Positions 25,623 to 37,995 of a stretch of 64,000 bases of DNA are shown piece after piece (positions within the stretch are counted from its first letter, which is position 1; every line of letters starts with the position of its first letter). The translations under genes were made by a program, and so were the position numbers. A model generated the notes under the pieces. That model was not told where the DNA came from. It saw only the letters and a list, made by a program, of their open reading frames with translations, and did no database searches. The stretch spans positions 75,451,001 to 75,515,000 of the forward strand of contig CM031858.1 of the NCBI GenBank assembly GCA_018697195.1, written 5' to 3'. The stretch comes from Certhia americana. Its lineage: Eukaryota > Chordata > Aves > Passeriformes > Certhiidae.

Positions 25623-28600
25623 ATCTGTACAATTGTGAATGTAAGAGAGAGCCTGTTTAGAACAACTCTGCTGCCAATAGGGATCTTTCAAAATATTAGA
25701 TCATCACTTCTACCAACTTTCTTTTTTTAACCAATTGTTAAACAATCAAATTAATCCACTTACACATATGATGACCTTGCTGGTGTTATTCTGGGTTTGG
25801 TGTTGTCATGTATCTAGTACACTGAGCAGTTAAGAGCCATTAGGCTTTTTTTTTTTTTTTTTCTTCTAAATTGTTAGCTATTCTTGACCAAACTTTTCAA
25901 AGCCATACACGACAAAATTAAAAGAAACTAAATTAACCCCTGTCCTTTCATAATTATTGAAACCACTCCAGCCAGATAGAATAGCTTTATAAACCTTTTT
26001 CCCAAGGTGTAGAGTTGTAGAACAGATGTTCTGCTGCTGTTTCTCTTGATTCTAGGAGACATTAAACAATGTATTTGGTTTTCTACATGAGAGCTCATAG
26101 TAAGTATAGTAGCTATGCAATCACTACAATACTTTTCATTTGACTGAGAAAGAGGAGAAACAACAGCCTGGTAATGCCCAGGTGTGTTTCTAACTTCTTG
26201 AAGGGAAAAGAAATTCAGTGACATGGTAGAGGAGATTTGACAGAAATGATTAGTGGTTCCTGAGGAAAATTATTTTGCCTTTACAAAAATATTACAAGAT
26301 TAAAATAAAAAATATATTAATTATGTAATCAAATCTGATGATCAAAACTGGCATAGGTGTTACAGTAGCTGGGACTCTGGAGTGCTTAGACAAAAATATG
26401 TATTCCCAGACTGCAAATCATCTGAAAGAGACAATTTTAGAAGGTTACATTCGTATCAAATACTACATTATAGTTTCATCTGCCTGATTCAGGAGCTTGC
26501 AAAGGCTGACAAAACTCTCACAACACTTACAACAAACTTCACATTGAATAGAAGTAAATGCATGTTTCTCTGAGTAATATTTCTTCTTTTTTTTTTCCTC
26601 TCTTAGAAGTGGAATTACAGGTTAATTGGCACTAACACAAGTGCTGGCTGCAGAACATAAAATACTGCTGAGTTCACAAAGGCATTTGCAATTGCTTTTT
26701 GGAAACATAATGCATTCCTGTAGAAAATGCTGTTTTAATGTAGCATAAAAATACAATTTAATCTCTAAGCAGGTGTGACTGTAAATGGGGACAAAGTGTA
26801 GTTACTGTTTCTTGTCATCAATTCCTCTAATTATTTTACTTCATCATAAGAATTACAGTTTTCATAGCATCAGAGCTAATTCATGTACCTAAAATGGATG
26901 ATTATATTTATCTTTCTATGCAGAAATAATAGTTACACATTCTATATTATCAAGAAACACTACTGGTTAGAGATTTCATTTCTGAAGTTAAATAGCTAAT
27001 ATGTTAGATGTAGGATAGGACAGATGGTTAAGTGGGTAGACCATCAAGTTACTGGGCCATGATGGTGATGCAATACTTAAACAGGAAATGTTCCTCAGTC
27101 TGATCACCTATGAGCATATGTATTCCTTCTTTTGCCTTTTTTTTTTGAAAAGCAAACACTAGTATTTGATGATGATGATGATATGCTTCTAAACCATTTC
27201 ACTTTTTTTTTCTTTATCTGCATTTCTTCAAAATTTGAGAAATAAGAGAATTAAAATGTACTCACTAACTTTTATTTATCTCAATGTGAATTAATTGCAG
27301 CAATGCATGCTGGTCTTATTCTTATAGAGAATTTATTAAGTTCATCTCCTAAACATTTTTTTTATACATTATATTACTGTCATTATCTATAGGTCTAATT
27401 TAGTTGATCTTATCTGCACCTATAATAGCAAATTTATTATTGCGGTGAACATACTATTTGGACTGCCAACAGAGATTTCTCTTCTTTGCACCTAATAATT
27501 TGTGAATTTTCATGGGTACCTGAAAGATCAATTGTTATTACTAGTAATCTAGAAAACTCTTGGAGAACCAAGAAACAAATATTATGATAAAAAGCTGTCA
27601 GAAATACTTGTTGAGATTGAGATAACAATCTCAGTACATTGGTATCTAGCTTTTCAAAACTCTCTCTATGCTTTTAAAACAATTAGATTTTACATCAGTT
27701 TGAGGAGTCTTTATATAGGCCACAGTTGCCATTAAAATTATACAGTATTATCTATGATAGGCAAATTGATGAGGAACTTATAATTACTGACTTCCTGAAA
27801 ATATGTGATTTATGGCTTTTAGCTGGTTAGATATTTAAATCTTATCAATGAGAAATAAGTGAGAATTAGACTCAAACTCAAGTTTTTTAATTTTGAGAAT
27901 GTAGTATAAATATTAAATATGTATTACTCTGGGCCTTGTGACAGAGAGAGAGGAAAAATCTGCTTATTCATTGTCATACTCAACTTCTTGAATTTTTTTT
28001 TTCCCTGAAATGTTCTCTCTCATTCATCATAAGCTTTACACTGTTTACAACTCATGAAATACAGATCTAACTGTAAACATACACTTTCTATGTTTTGAGA
28101 GTTATTTTAATGGAAACTTTTTTAATGAAGTAGCAGATTCCACTGGGAAATAGAATGAATCCTGTAACTATATGATAATATAGTCACAAAGTGATGGAAA
28201 TAAATTTGCTTCAGTTTTAGTGAACATTATTTCATCCTCTTAATTCTGTTGTAACATAATCTATCAATGTAATATATGTATTAATGCTCTTTGATTTGAA
28301 AACTTATTGTTTGGGCTACCACAGAACATTGAAATATAAAGCATGAGATTTGCAGTGGTTAAGATTTCTGAAGAGATGACCTGGACAAGGCTTAATATAA
28401 AAAACTAATTTTGACTGTGCTCTTTGCAGAAAATGAGTTAAAATTGATCCTTCTGGCCCAGTTTTTAAGGAGTGCCATGCTCCTTTCCTTGTGCACAATG
28501 TCCACTTACACTGTCATTTCTCTGGAGTGGTGAAAATTGAAAGAGACAGAAAAGTCAACAGGACGGAAATATTATTCTGTTTGGGAAAAAACTGCATTTG

Positions 28601-28969
28601 TGACATGAAGAATTAAAGAGTCTGGTTTAGGTTTTTAGAAGAAATATGTTATAAAGCCAGAAGCAGGAAACCAGATTCATTAAATTCCAGAGTGCAGGAA
28701 TTTCTTCTATATAATACAGCTATCATTATCAAGCTTTCCATGACATGGATTCTTAATTTTCTGCAGAAACAATAGAATCATTTTCTCATTTATGATGTCT
28801 TTATTAAAAGAAATGGGATGTTCTGTAAGTGTGAGGCTGTTCATCATCTTGGTGACAGGATTAGATGTGGAATCTTCTGTGATATTGGCTCCTATTACAA
28901 CTCCAGTAAATTTACAACAACTACAGTAGAAAATTAGTATGATGAGTCTTTTATAATCACTGCTAAGAT
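25623..28969. other. AT-rich single-copy DNA, no gene
   Basis: Contains a T-run near 25846-25862 and a (GAT)n run near 27170-27182. No exon or transposon recognised. Confidence 0.55.
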
Positions 28970-29060
28970 TTTTTTTTTCAAAGAATTATTTAAAAAAAAC
29001 CCCACAAAACCCCCAAAACCCCAAAAAAACTAAAAATCCACACCCTAAACCCTGAAATCC
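28970..29060. repeat. A/C-rich low-complexity tract
   Basis: A T-run is followed by alternating A-runs and C-runs (AAAACCCCCAAAACCCC type). Similar A/C tracts lie near 36716-36790, 56068-56090 and 57318-57405. This looks like simple-sequence expansion. Confidence 0.75.
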
Positions 29061-29099
29061 TACCTGCATATGTTTTGAGCCTCTGTGCAGATTTGAAAC

Positions 29100-29310
29100 T
29101 CAAATTGGAGCAAAACTAGTGGCAGCAACAGCAGATTTTTATTCTCAGATTGAGCAAAAGGCATGGAGGGGATGTGATGCCCCTCTGAGCAAACAATCTC
29201 CGAGTCATGAGACAAGATGCTCTAGAAAGAATAGTTTTGACTTTGTTATTCCCTGTGCTGGAGAGGGCAAAACTGCTTATAACCAGTACTACAGCTGTTA
29301 GTGTATTCAG
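29100..29310 (-). mobile_element. Possible LTR 3' fragment
   Basis: On the minus strand this reads into GAGAATAAAAATCTGCTG, a poly(A)-signal context like that near the R region of bird ERV LTRs. No target duplication or second boundary was found. The overlapping plus-strand frames at 29119-29458 have no domain. Confidence 0.25.
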
Positions 29311-29640
29311 CTTTGCTCAATTGTTCATAAGTATCATAGAGAAGTGCGTCACTTCATGCACTCAGCCTCAATGTCAGTGGAGGTTTCTTCAGATCTATGT
29401 TATACATTCTAAAAGAGGAAAATATGGTATTTACCATCTTCCTAGCACAGCTCTCTGAAACTTCATTGTGTAATACAGACAGCAAAGGGAATGACATTGG
29501 AAAGCTTCCTCTGCTTCTCAGCCCTAGGCAGTATTATTTCTATCAATCTATTTCTGAGAATAAAAGAATATATTACATGCTGTTTTATAATCAAATTCCC
29601 ATTTGCGTCAGCTGAAACTAGTGATTTTTTCCCCAGAGAT

Positions 29641-30566
29641 TTCACAGAAACAATTAGGTTGAAAAACACCTCTGTGATCATCAAATCCAAACTATGGCCT
29701 AACACTGCCATGTCAGTAGACTGTGGCACTATGTGCCACGGCAAGTCTTTCCTTAAACACCTCCAGGGATGGTGACTTCACCACTATCCTGGGAAGCCCA
29801 TTTCAAAATCTAGTCACCTTTTCTGTGAAGAATTTCTTCCTGTCCTACCTAATCCTCCCATGGTGCAGCTTAAGACTGTGTCCTTTTGTCCTGTCACTGG
29901 TTGCCTGGGAGAAGAGACCAACCTCCACCTGGCTACAGCCACCATTCAGGTACTTCCAAGAGAGTGATAAGGTCACTCCTGAGCCCCCTCCAAGCTAAAC
30001 AACCCCAGTTCCCTCAGCTGCTCCTTGTAACACTTGTGCTCCAGACCCTTCATTATCTCTGTTGATGTTTTATGCACACTTTCCAGAATTTCAGTGACGT
30101 TCCTGAATTGAGTGGCCCAGAAATCAGTGCAGCACTTAAGATGTGGTCTCACCACTGCCATGTATAGAGGGAAAATCACTACCCTGGTTCTGCTGACCAC
30201 ACTATTGCTGATCCAAGCCAGGATGCCATTGATCTTCTTGGCCAACTGTGCACAGCTGGCTCATGTTCAGCTGCTGTGGACCAGTGACGGTCCTTTTCCA
30301 CTGCACAGCTTTCCAGCCACTCTGCTCCTAGTCTGTAGCCCTGCATGGGGTTTTTGTGGCCAAAATGTAGGACCTGGCACTTGGTTTTGTTGAACCTTAT
30401 GCTGTTCATCTTGGCCCATCTATCCAGCTTGTCCAGATCCCTATTGCAGGGCCTTCCTACACTCCAGAAGATTGACACTGTGACTCAGCTTGGTGTCATC
30501 TGCAAATTTGCTAATGCTAGACTCTGTCTGCTAGACTCACTATCCAGAGCTCTACTAGCAGGGTAG
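29641..30566 (-). mobile_element. CR1 LINE, 3' part of ORF2 plus 3' UTR
   Basis: The plus strand begins TTCACAGAAACAATTAGG, a CR1 3' terminus read in reverse, and runs about 925 bp into the coding region. Minus-strand frames 29973-30245 and 30179-30478 carry CR1 reverse-transcriptase C-terminal sequence, including [24 protein letters not shown] and [20 protein letters not shown]. The catalytic FADD motif is readable at 30495-30506 in a third frame (KFADDTKL). The protein is therefore split by frameshifts although this core motif is intact. The copy is 5'-truncated and dead. Confidence 0.95.
29973..30506 (-). pseudogene. CR1 ORF2 reverse-transcriptase remnant, frameshifted
   Basis: This is the coding remnant within the CR1 at 29641-30566. 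It is the C-terminal part of the CR1 polyprotein, from the FADD catalytic motif to the end. At least two frame changes separate FADD, the [13 protein letters not shown] segment and the terminal GLEHKCYKEQLRELGLFSL segment. The N-terminal endonuclease and most of the polymerase are absent. The remaining length is a small fraction of the usual ORF2. It cannot make a functional protein. Confidence 0.9.
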
Positions 30567-33010
30567 GAGATTCACAGAATTTTGTGAATTTTGTGTTCAT
30601 CATGGGATGAATCATACAACAGAAGTAACTGACTCACTATTGTTATGATTTGGAGCATATGTAATTATTTGTTCACTTGATCATGTGGACAATCCAGTTA
30701 ATTTCAATTAACTGTTTGTTTAAGTATTTTTATGATTTTGTTCCACAGTAAGAGAAAATCTCATATAAAAATATGGAGAACAGTGTTGAAATCATTGAAG
30801 TTATTTATGGATGTTTATGGAAAAATACAACAAATAATGGGATCAGGAGAACTTTTTGACATACAGCCCTTTATGTGTAGCCATGACATCAATCTTTCTT
30901 AACACCTGTGGAGTTGTCTCGCTGAAGTGAATGAATTTGCACTGCTGTGAAATTACTGAAGACATAGAGAGAATAAAGCCCTATTCCTCTCACTGAAATA
31001 TCTGATAAGTATGCTGTTCAGCATATTCCTTATTTGATTTGCCCAGCCCTAATAACAAGTCCCATCTGTTTTGTGAGGCCTGTGAGTCATAGTGCATCCT
31101 GCATCTCTCTATCTCTCATTTTTATTTTTAACTATAAAGAAGCCAAAGCAATAAAATGTAATAAATATACTTTGTGTTTCTTGTTTATCAGAATTGACTG
31201 GAAATAATTTTTATCATAGCAGTGCACTAATTGCTCATAATAGTTTATTGCATTGAAAGAGTAATCAGATAAAGTGCACAAATTGTCATTAGACCTTCAG
31301 AGTTCCATGTCACTTTTTTCTCTCTATAAAATAGACCAGATTAACGTCTGCTTACCCTTTTCCATCACTCAGTTATAAATATAGTTAAGAAAATCTCTGT
31401 TGCAGGAATGATGCTTCTCTGGAATGACTGGATGTTTATTTTAGTATCCTTATCTCTAGGCAGGTTGTCATTTGTCAGATGTTTGTCATTCTGTAGTAAC
31501 AAAACCTGGTGACTCATCCAACAAAGAAACTTTCAAATTGATCCCAACTTTTCTTTTGCTGAAACTGAAAAGCCAGTAATTTAATGCATTTAAAATTCCA
31601 GCAAGGGATCCAAGTACTTCCTTGCATAATGCCATTGACTTTGAAGTGATAACAGCAAGCCTAACTGAAGGCTACGTACATAGCCATATAACCAGGAGAG
31701 GCAGAAGGAGGCAGATTCTGTGCATTAAATTCACTTTGAGAAAATAAAATTTCCACCTGTAATGTAAATGGAACAGAAAGAGCAAAGATTTTTTTCAGAG
31801 ACAGCAAAACAACTTGCCAGAGCCCCAAAACAGGCTGTATCATGGGGGAGGGGAGGAAATGCTTGGCAATACCATGGGAAAGGCTCCTTCATGTTCTCCT
31901 CTTTTTTTCCTCAAGCAAAATATTTTCTCATATACCAGTGGCAAGAAGAATAGGCAATATACAACTAATATTTTTTAGTGTAGTAATTTAAAAGCTGCAA
32001 GAGCATAGTCTTGTATTTCAAAATACCTCTTTTAACTGACTTTTTCTCATGTCATGTTTTTGGTGGGTTTTGGGTTTTTTTTACAATGCAAGCATTTCTA
32101 TAGCTTAGGGCAGATATTACGTGTTTGCAGTGTTAATGTATGCTAGTGTATATGTTTCATGTAGGCTTCTGTCTTACCTACCACACACTTCTGTAATATA
32201 AAGAATAAATAAAAAAACCCTGTCCTATTTATCTAATTAGTATGATGAATTCCCATTTGTTGCCAAGAATTTCTATTTGAGGCAAAATTTGTTTATATCT
32301 TCCATTTTGTTTTCTTTAGGAGAAAACAGATTGTGAAATTCTATGGGTAGAGGTTTCTGAGTGTTTTCTTACAATCTCTAAAGCTTTCATCTCAAGGTAA
32401 AATTCCTCAGGTTTGAATTCTGCCAAAATTCATAGCCTATTTTGCTTTTTGTCTTTTGAAGAAACAAAAAGCAGTATTTTTGCTATCTTTTGTGAGCTGT
32501 GATGGATCCTCAGTGAGCTTAGCTTATGTGTGCTCAAAGGCACAGAAAACATCATGGTAAACAGCAAATACTTTCTCTGAGAAGAAGTAGGCAATGACTG
32601 TTGAAGTTGCACCTGCCTTTGCATGCCTGTCAGAGAGTCCAAAGCTGCTGTTTCTTCCAGAGAATTCAAATTCAAGAAAGAAGGGAGGTAAGAAATATAC
32701 TTCTTGCTTCTGTACGATAATCTGTCAATGGAGTAGCTGATGGAGAAGGAAGAAAAAGAAAGAGTGATCTTACTAAAGTATGCTTACTTCTTTGAGCATA
32801 TCTGTGTGCACAAATGAGGAGAATTGGCTAATGAGGGAAGAAAAAAGGTTTTTATTCATACCTAGTCTGATAGAGCTGAAAAAGACGCTGCTGCTGCTGA
32901 GATTTACCAGTATAAAATTTCCTGTATAAACCTTTAATAGCATTTATGGTATTAAAAACATGTGGCTATTATATTTTCCTGTGTTTCTGCACAGTTCTAA
33001 CACTGTTTTT
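30567..33010. other. AT-rich DNA, no gene
   Basis: No exon, RNA gene or repeat recognised. The minus-strand 81-codon frame at 32430-32675 is without support. Confidence 0.55.
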
Positions 33011-33165
33011 CATAGAATCATAGAATGGTTTGTGTTAGGAGGAGCCATAAAGATCATCTAGTTCCAGCCCCCCTGCAGTGGGTAGAAACACCTTCCAAAA
33101 GACCAGGTTGCCCACCCAGCGTGATCTTGAATACGTTAGAGGCTTCAATACAGACAACCCACTGA
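33011..33165 (-). mobile_element. Short CR1 3' end
   Basis: TCATAGAATCATAGAATGGT is the textbook bird CR1 terminus in reverse. It is followed by AAGATCATCTAGTTCCAGCC and CACCTTCCAAAAGACCAGGT. It fades out near 33165. Severe 5' truncation is normal for CR1. Confidence 0.9.
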
Positions 33166-33199
33166 CATAATTTTACTCTTTTTCAAAGCCTGTAACCAA

Positions 33200-33455
33200 A
33201 TGACAACAATCTTAAACTGAAAGAGGGTAGATTTAGGTTGAACATAAGGACAAAGGGTTTTTACGATGGTGATGGGGAGACTGGAAAAGGTTGTCCGTAG
33301 CTGTGGATGCCACATGACTGAAAGTGTTCAAGGTCAGGTTGCTTAGGACTTTCAGCAACCTGATAGGTATTGGTAGATGTCCCTATTCCTGGCAGGTTGG
33401 CAGACTGCATGATCTTTAGAAGTCCCTTCTAACCCAAATCACTGAATAATCTAAA
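33200..33455 (+). mobile_element. CR1 3' fragment, opposite orientation to its neighbour
   Basis: GGTAGATTTAGGTTGAACAT, TGTTCAAGGTCAGGTTGCTT, TGCATGATCTTTAGAAGTCC and the terminal AATCACTGAATAATCT are in CR1 order on the plus strand. Both this and the 33011 fragment contain the CR1 3' end, so they are two insertions and not one inverted element. Their truncated 5' ends face each other. Confidence 0.85.
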
Positions 33456-34955
33456 TTTTTATGGCTTCTCATTTGCACAGAATAAAGACATTTTGAAAAG
33501 AAGGAAAGAAGTGTGGAAAGCTTTAAAAATTTGGAGACCAAAATGTTTAGAGAGTCCACAAATACCGAAAGCATGGACTCCGTCCCCATAACTCTCTTGG
33601 ATAAACTCGCATAGAATATTTGTGAACTAGAGGCAAAACTAAGCATCAATAAGATAACAAATGCATGTTTTCATCAAAAAAGCTTCCAGAGAAAGTGCAT
33701 TGAATTAAATTACTGGTGCCTTCCTGAAAATGAGTTTATATGTATTTGCCTATCTTTTCATCACTCTATAAATATTTTAATTTGAAGAAATCTAACAAAG
33801 ACAGTTTCAGAGGACTGGAAAACACAAGTCTTTGGTTCTGAGCAAAAAAAATTATTTGCTACAGCTGAATATTTAGTAATGCAATGTCTATGGCCAGAAT
33901 TAAGAAGCAAAATATAAAAAAAACTTTTTTGGATGCTTTCTATCAACATTTACTATTCTCTAAATGCAGGCTGATATTGGTCCTGTTATATAGGCACTTC
34001 ATCTCTTATGACTTTAAATAATAGAAGGAATAAATTGTTCTGATTTTAGAAAATATGCAGGTTTATTGATGAGTAGTATATTACTGTCTCTTTAATTCTG
34101 AATTTGCTCATATTTTTTTGAGATGGGGATAATCCAATGAAATTTTTGAGTGAAACATGCAAATGCATTTTTTTTTAACTGATGACTTATAATGTTTGCT
34201 CAGATTCCTAAAATAATTACTGTAATGAAACTCTTACAGAGTCAAGTGAAATACATTATATCTAATTAAAACCTTATGAACTGTATTTGGACACAGTATT
34301 GAATTGAATACAACAAATAACAAAAAATTATTAGAGACGAAACTAACATCTATTTAAGATAAACTGCAGTTTTGCTCTCATTGCTTGCTAGTGTCCTCTC
34401 TACTTGAGATTTGTTTTAGACTACCATTTTACACATTTTAAGTAAATATAACAAGAGTCAATTTTCATCATTGCTTATGGCAAAACAGAGAAATGATTTA
34501 AGCCAAAAGATTTGCCATCTAGATTTGCCTTTCAAACATTCTTATAGTCTGAATGCAATCAAATATGGGACCATCATTTCGGTTGCATGCCTACTTACAT
34601 TCAGTGCCAATACACAGGCTCTGTGCTCAGTAGTAAGTAAAATAGCTACAATCCTTGAGGTGTATATGACTCCCATTTTTGCATCTCCCTATCTGCCCAG
34701 TTGACAAATTTTCTGAAAAAAATGGGCCTTTATCCTCTCTCCGCTTGTATCTTCTGTCACCTGCCAGCTTTCAAGGCTGTACCAGAATGGTTGGTATTTA
34801 TACAGTTGTTAACTTTGATGGAAAAGTCAAGAGGCATGTTAAGAACCTCCTGCTCCTCCTTTGGCTCTTTATCATTGCCACAACAGTTGTATTACTGTTA
34901 CTCTGGCATAGACTGTGAAAAGCTCCATCTAAAATAGAACCTCAAAAGTGGTTCT
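33456..34955. other. AT-rich DNA, no gene
   Basis: Two overlapping frames at 34679-34937 (about 78 codons each) come from a T/C-rich stretch and show no domain. No repeat recognised. Confidence 0.55.
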
Positions 34956-35010
34956 ATTGGTAAGGTAATTGGTAAAGTTAAGGTAATTGGTAAGGTGAGG
35001 TAATTGGTAA
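34956..35010. repeat. Four copies of ATTGGTAA
   Basis: ATTGGTAA occurs at 34956, 34968, 34986 and 35003, spaced 12, 18 and 17 bases apart in GGTAATTGGTAA-type units. ATTGG is the reverse of the CCAAT box, but a slippage repeat is the simpler reading. Confidence 0.7.
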
Positions 35011-35338
35011 AATTTCCCCCCTTTCTTTTTCCCCATAGTACAACCTTAATAACTAGCGCAGAGGAGGGTGCAGCTGAGGTATAAATATTGTACCAGAAGA
35101 GATGTTACCATAAGTGACAGGATTTTGTGTTTCCTTAATGGATTTTCATTTTGTTTTTTACTTTTATTTTTCTCCTTTGTTTATTGTCTTTGGTTTAGCA
35201 TTGATTTATTTCTTGGTATGGAGTGGTTCATTGTTTGGGGCCTTATTAACTTCCTGTAGACTTGATGGAGAACTAATCAGTAGGTAATTCTAACATATTG
35301 ACACATGATTAAACCAGTGAAAGGGGTGAATACACCTT
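35011..35338. other. Spacer before ERV-like block
   Basis: T-rich sequence with a 63-codon hydrophobic chance frame at 35068-35259. Nothing else seen. Confidence 0.5.
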
Positions 35339-36715
35339 TGTGAACACCCATTTTAAGACGAAAAACCCCGGGACTATCTCTTTCTGGTTTCTGGCTTGGA
35401 AGGGGTAACAGGGTGGTGGCCAGGCCAGCTCCGCCATGGCCCACTCATCCTGGTGGGGCTGGGATGGCCCTCAGTGGGTGACAGGCAGGCGGGAGGGGAG
35501 GCCATCGGCCCCCAGTGGTCACAGCTGATCCCAGCTGGGCTGATGAGAGCTGAACCATATTCCCCCTCTCCCAGTGCAGCTGCTCCATTGTAAACAGCTC
35601 CGGCCTCTGACTGCAGCTGAGGCCAGAAGCAGCCCTGTGGAGAGCGTCCCACAGCTGGAATTGAATGCAGCGGGGGCCAGAGACCAGCCATTCACCCGGA
35701 GCGGCTGCTGCCGTTCTGTCAGAGCCCCTTGAGATCCTGGCACAGCCCTGGCATGGCCTGCAATCCATTCACTCACCCTGACTGCTCTGGCCAGCCGCTG
35801 CCCTCCCCTCTGCAGGCTCTGGGTGAGACAGTAACTCTTTCAGGGCACAGATGAGACCTGCATAACCTGAAATCCTCTCTCAAGCGAAAGAAATAAGAGA
35901 AGTGAAAACACGAAGAGAAAGAACATGAAAACACCAAAGTCAATAAAGAAAGAGTTAAGTCCCAGATGAGAGGCAAATGAGATACGTTATTTTTAAGCTG
36001 AAATTCTCTTATAAGCCATGGTGATGGATTATGATATATTGAATATCCCCTTAAATCATGGAAAAAGGTATGGGGAGATGAACATTCACATTGTAGACCT
36101 GAGCAAAGGCATCCATGCTGAACAAATAGATATTGAAGTAGCTGTGATCCTATGCAAAGTTTAAACAGAGAGAAATATGTGATGAAGACCCTTTTTGCCC
36201 TGAGAAAATAAAAGAACCTCTGTTCCCAGAGATAAAAAATATTTCAGAGATAAATAAAGACAACCTTTGCTTTTGAACAGTTCATCCTTGAAGTAATACC
36301 CCATAAGTTGACATGGCCCTGAAGCACAGCTATGAGAAAGCTGTGAAAGATGGGGGGAACTTCACAAATGCAAATACCCAGGTGGCTGCTGTTTGTAGAA
36401 ATTGAAGCCACAAGAGGGTTCTTTTCTTGTAAAGAATTCTCCACAGCACAACAGGACATACATCTCTCCCTAAGTAAACTGAAAAAAATAAACCAATCCA
36501 AAAAACTATTCTAAAGGTAGAAAACTGACTAAAGATTCTAAGTGTTGTTTCTATACTTTATCAGTAGGACAGAAAAGAGAGTGTAGAGAGAGGAAGAGAA
36601 GTGTTCTGAAGGTTTTATTCTGATTCTTATTATTCTTTTAGTTTTATTAATAAATTTTCTTTATGCCTTTCAAAGTTTAAGCCTACTTTTTTTTTTCTCC
36701 TAATGCTATATCAAC
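35339..36715 (+). mobile_element. ERV LTR-like element, plus strand
   Basis: The block opens with TGTGAACACCC and is GC-rich to about 35850, then AT-rich to a poly(A)-signal region (TTATTAATAAATTTTCTTTA near 36645-36664) and a CT-rich end at CTATATCAACA. This order of a GC-rich 5' part, AATAAA near the 3' end and a TCTCCTAAT stretch fits my memory of bird ERVL-type LTRs. Three minus-strand frames at 35374-35776 come from the GC-rich part and are not genes. I could not find matching target duplications, so both edges are uncertain and part of the left may be internal ERV sequence. Confidence 0.55.
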
Positions 36716-36790
36716 AAAAAAAAAACCCAAAAACCAATCAACCAACCAAACAAAAACACAAACAAACAAAAAAAGCCCAACCAAAAAACG
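36716..36790. repeat. A-rich simple sequence
   Basis: Runs of A with interspersed CC and CAAC words (CCAATCAACCAACCAAACAA) follow directly after the LTR-like end. It may be simple sequence at an insertion junction. Confidence 0.7.
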
Positions 36791-37137
36791 CTCCACATAA
36801 GTGCATTAGCCAGGAAATCTCAAATTAGCAAATCTAAACCATGACAATTATTTATATAGTTATTGCCCAGAAGTCCCATTTAAGCCTTCAGCTCTAGAAG
36901 TCTATATCAATGCAAGTCTTTTGGACAGCATGTGTTAGAGCATCATGCTAGGCTAGGTGAGGTTATGTTCACCAGGAAGCAATAAGATGTCCAGGTGGTG
37001 TTGGATGACTAGAAATAGTAGGGGACTGCCTTTTTCAGCTCTGAGTCGCTGATGCAAACCCAAATGAGCTGTCAAATAAAGTCAATTTTGGCCAGCTGTG
37101 AACTCAAAAAAAAGTTGCAAAGGTTTACACTGCAAAT
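36791..37137. other. Spacer between two ERV-like blocks
   Basis: Roughly 350 bp with no gene. GCTAGGCTAGGTGAGGTTAT near 36949-36968 contains a small internal repeat. No family recognised. Confidence 0.45.
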
Positions 37138-37995
37138 TATTTTGAAGATAACGTATGTGGTAGTTTAATTCCACAAAGACCAAAATTAAACTCCAAATAA
37201 GCCACCCCACTCCTTCCATCAAGAGAGGGACAAAAGCGGAGACTGTGGGTTGAGATAACAATTTACTGAAAGCAAAAAGCAATCAAATAAGAAAAGCACA
37301 GTAGTAGGAAAAATATTAATGGAAAAAGTGCACAAAAAGAGAAGGTGCTTTACGCACAAAATGTGTTCACCTGATCACCTTAGTTCCATGTGGCTGCTGG
37401 GACAAAACCAAGGTGGCAGCTGTTGCTGTGGGCAGCACCCCACAGTTTTCCAGACAAAGTGGATGGAGGGTGCTCCTCGCAGCTGGCACTCCAATCCCTG
37501 CGCCTGAAACAATGACAATCAAATGATGGACAAATCCCCAAAAATCTGGATTGCCTGCACTGTACTGGCCATTTTTTTCCAGACTGTTGCATTCTGCTGA
37601 TCCAAATCCATATGGCACTGACATTTTGGACTGCTCCACATGGCTCAACTCAGCTCCTTTTGGCTCAGCTCAGCTGAAATTGGGCTCACCTCTGCTGCTC
37701 CATTCCCTAGAGATACTTCCCATGCCAGCATTGCTTTTCAGCACTGTGTGTTAGAGCTGTGTTTTGGGGAGATGGGGAACCTCAGAGGATTTGGTTTGCA
37801 GGACTGGTCCTGGAAGTCCCCCCAAATGAAGAGAGGAAGACAAAATGACACATTTCCAGAAGTACTTTCCTTTTTCTTCCCCCCAAAACCACATTCCCCC
37901 AGTGATGATGTGCATGGTATAGAACAGCAAACTGGCCACGCTCATACTGCTCCTAAGTTTCACACATCTCTGCAACCAGGATGACACGATTTGCA
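37138..37995 (-). mobile_element. Probable ERV LTR-like fragment, minus strand
   Basis: GTGGTAGTTTAATTCCACAA near 37156, GACTGTGGGTTGAGATAACA near 37241 and AATTTACTGAAAGCAA resemble the 3' part of a bird ERVL-like LTR read in reverse. GC-richer sequence follows to about 37960. Open frames on both strands at 37319-37996 overlap and have no retroviral or host domain. No target duplication was found. It lies in the opposite direction to the block at 35339-36715. Confidence 0.4.

Noticed and set aside
28970..29060. Telomere-like CCCCAAAA and CCCTAAA words
   Set aside because: They are irregular and too short for an interstitial telomere array. Low-complexity sequence explains them.
35374..35776. 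Three overlapping frames of 85-107 codons in GC-rich DNA
   Set aside because: They lie in an LTR-like element in different frames. GC-rich DNA has few stops, so open frames are expected.
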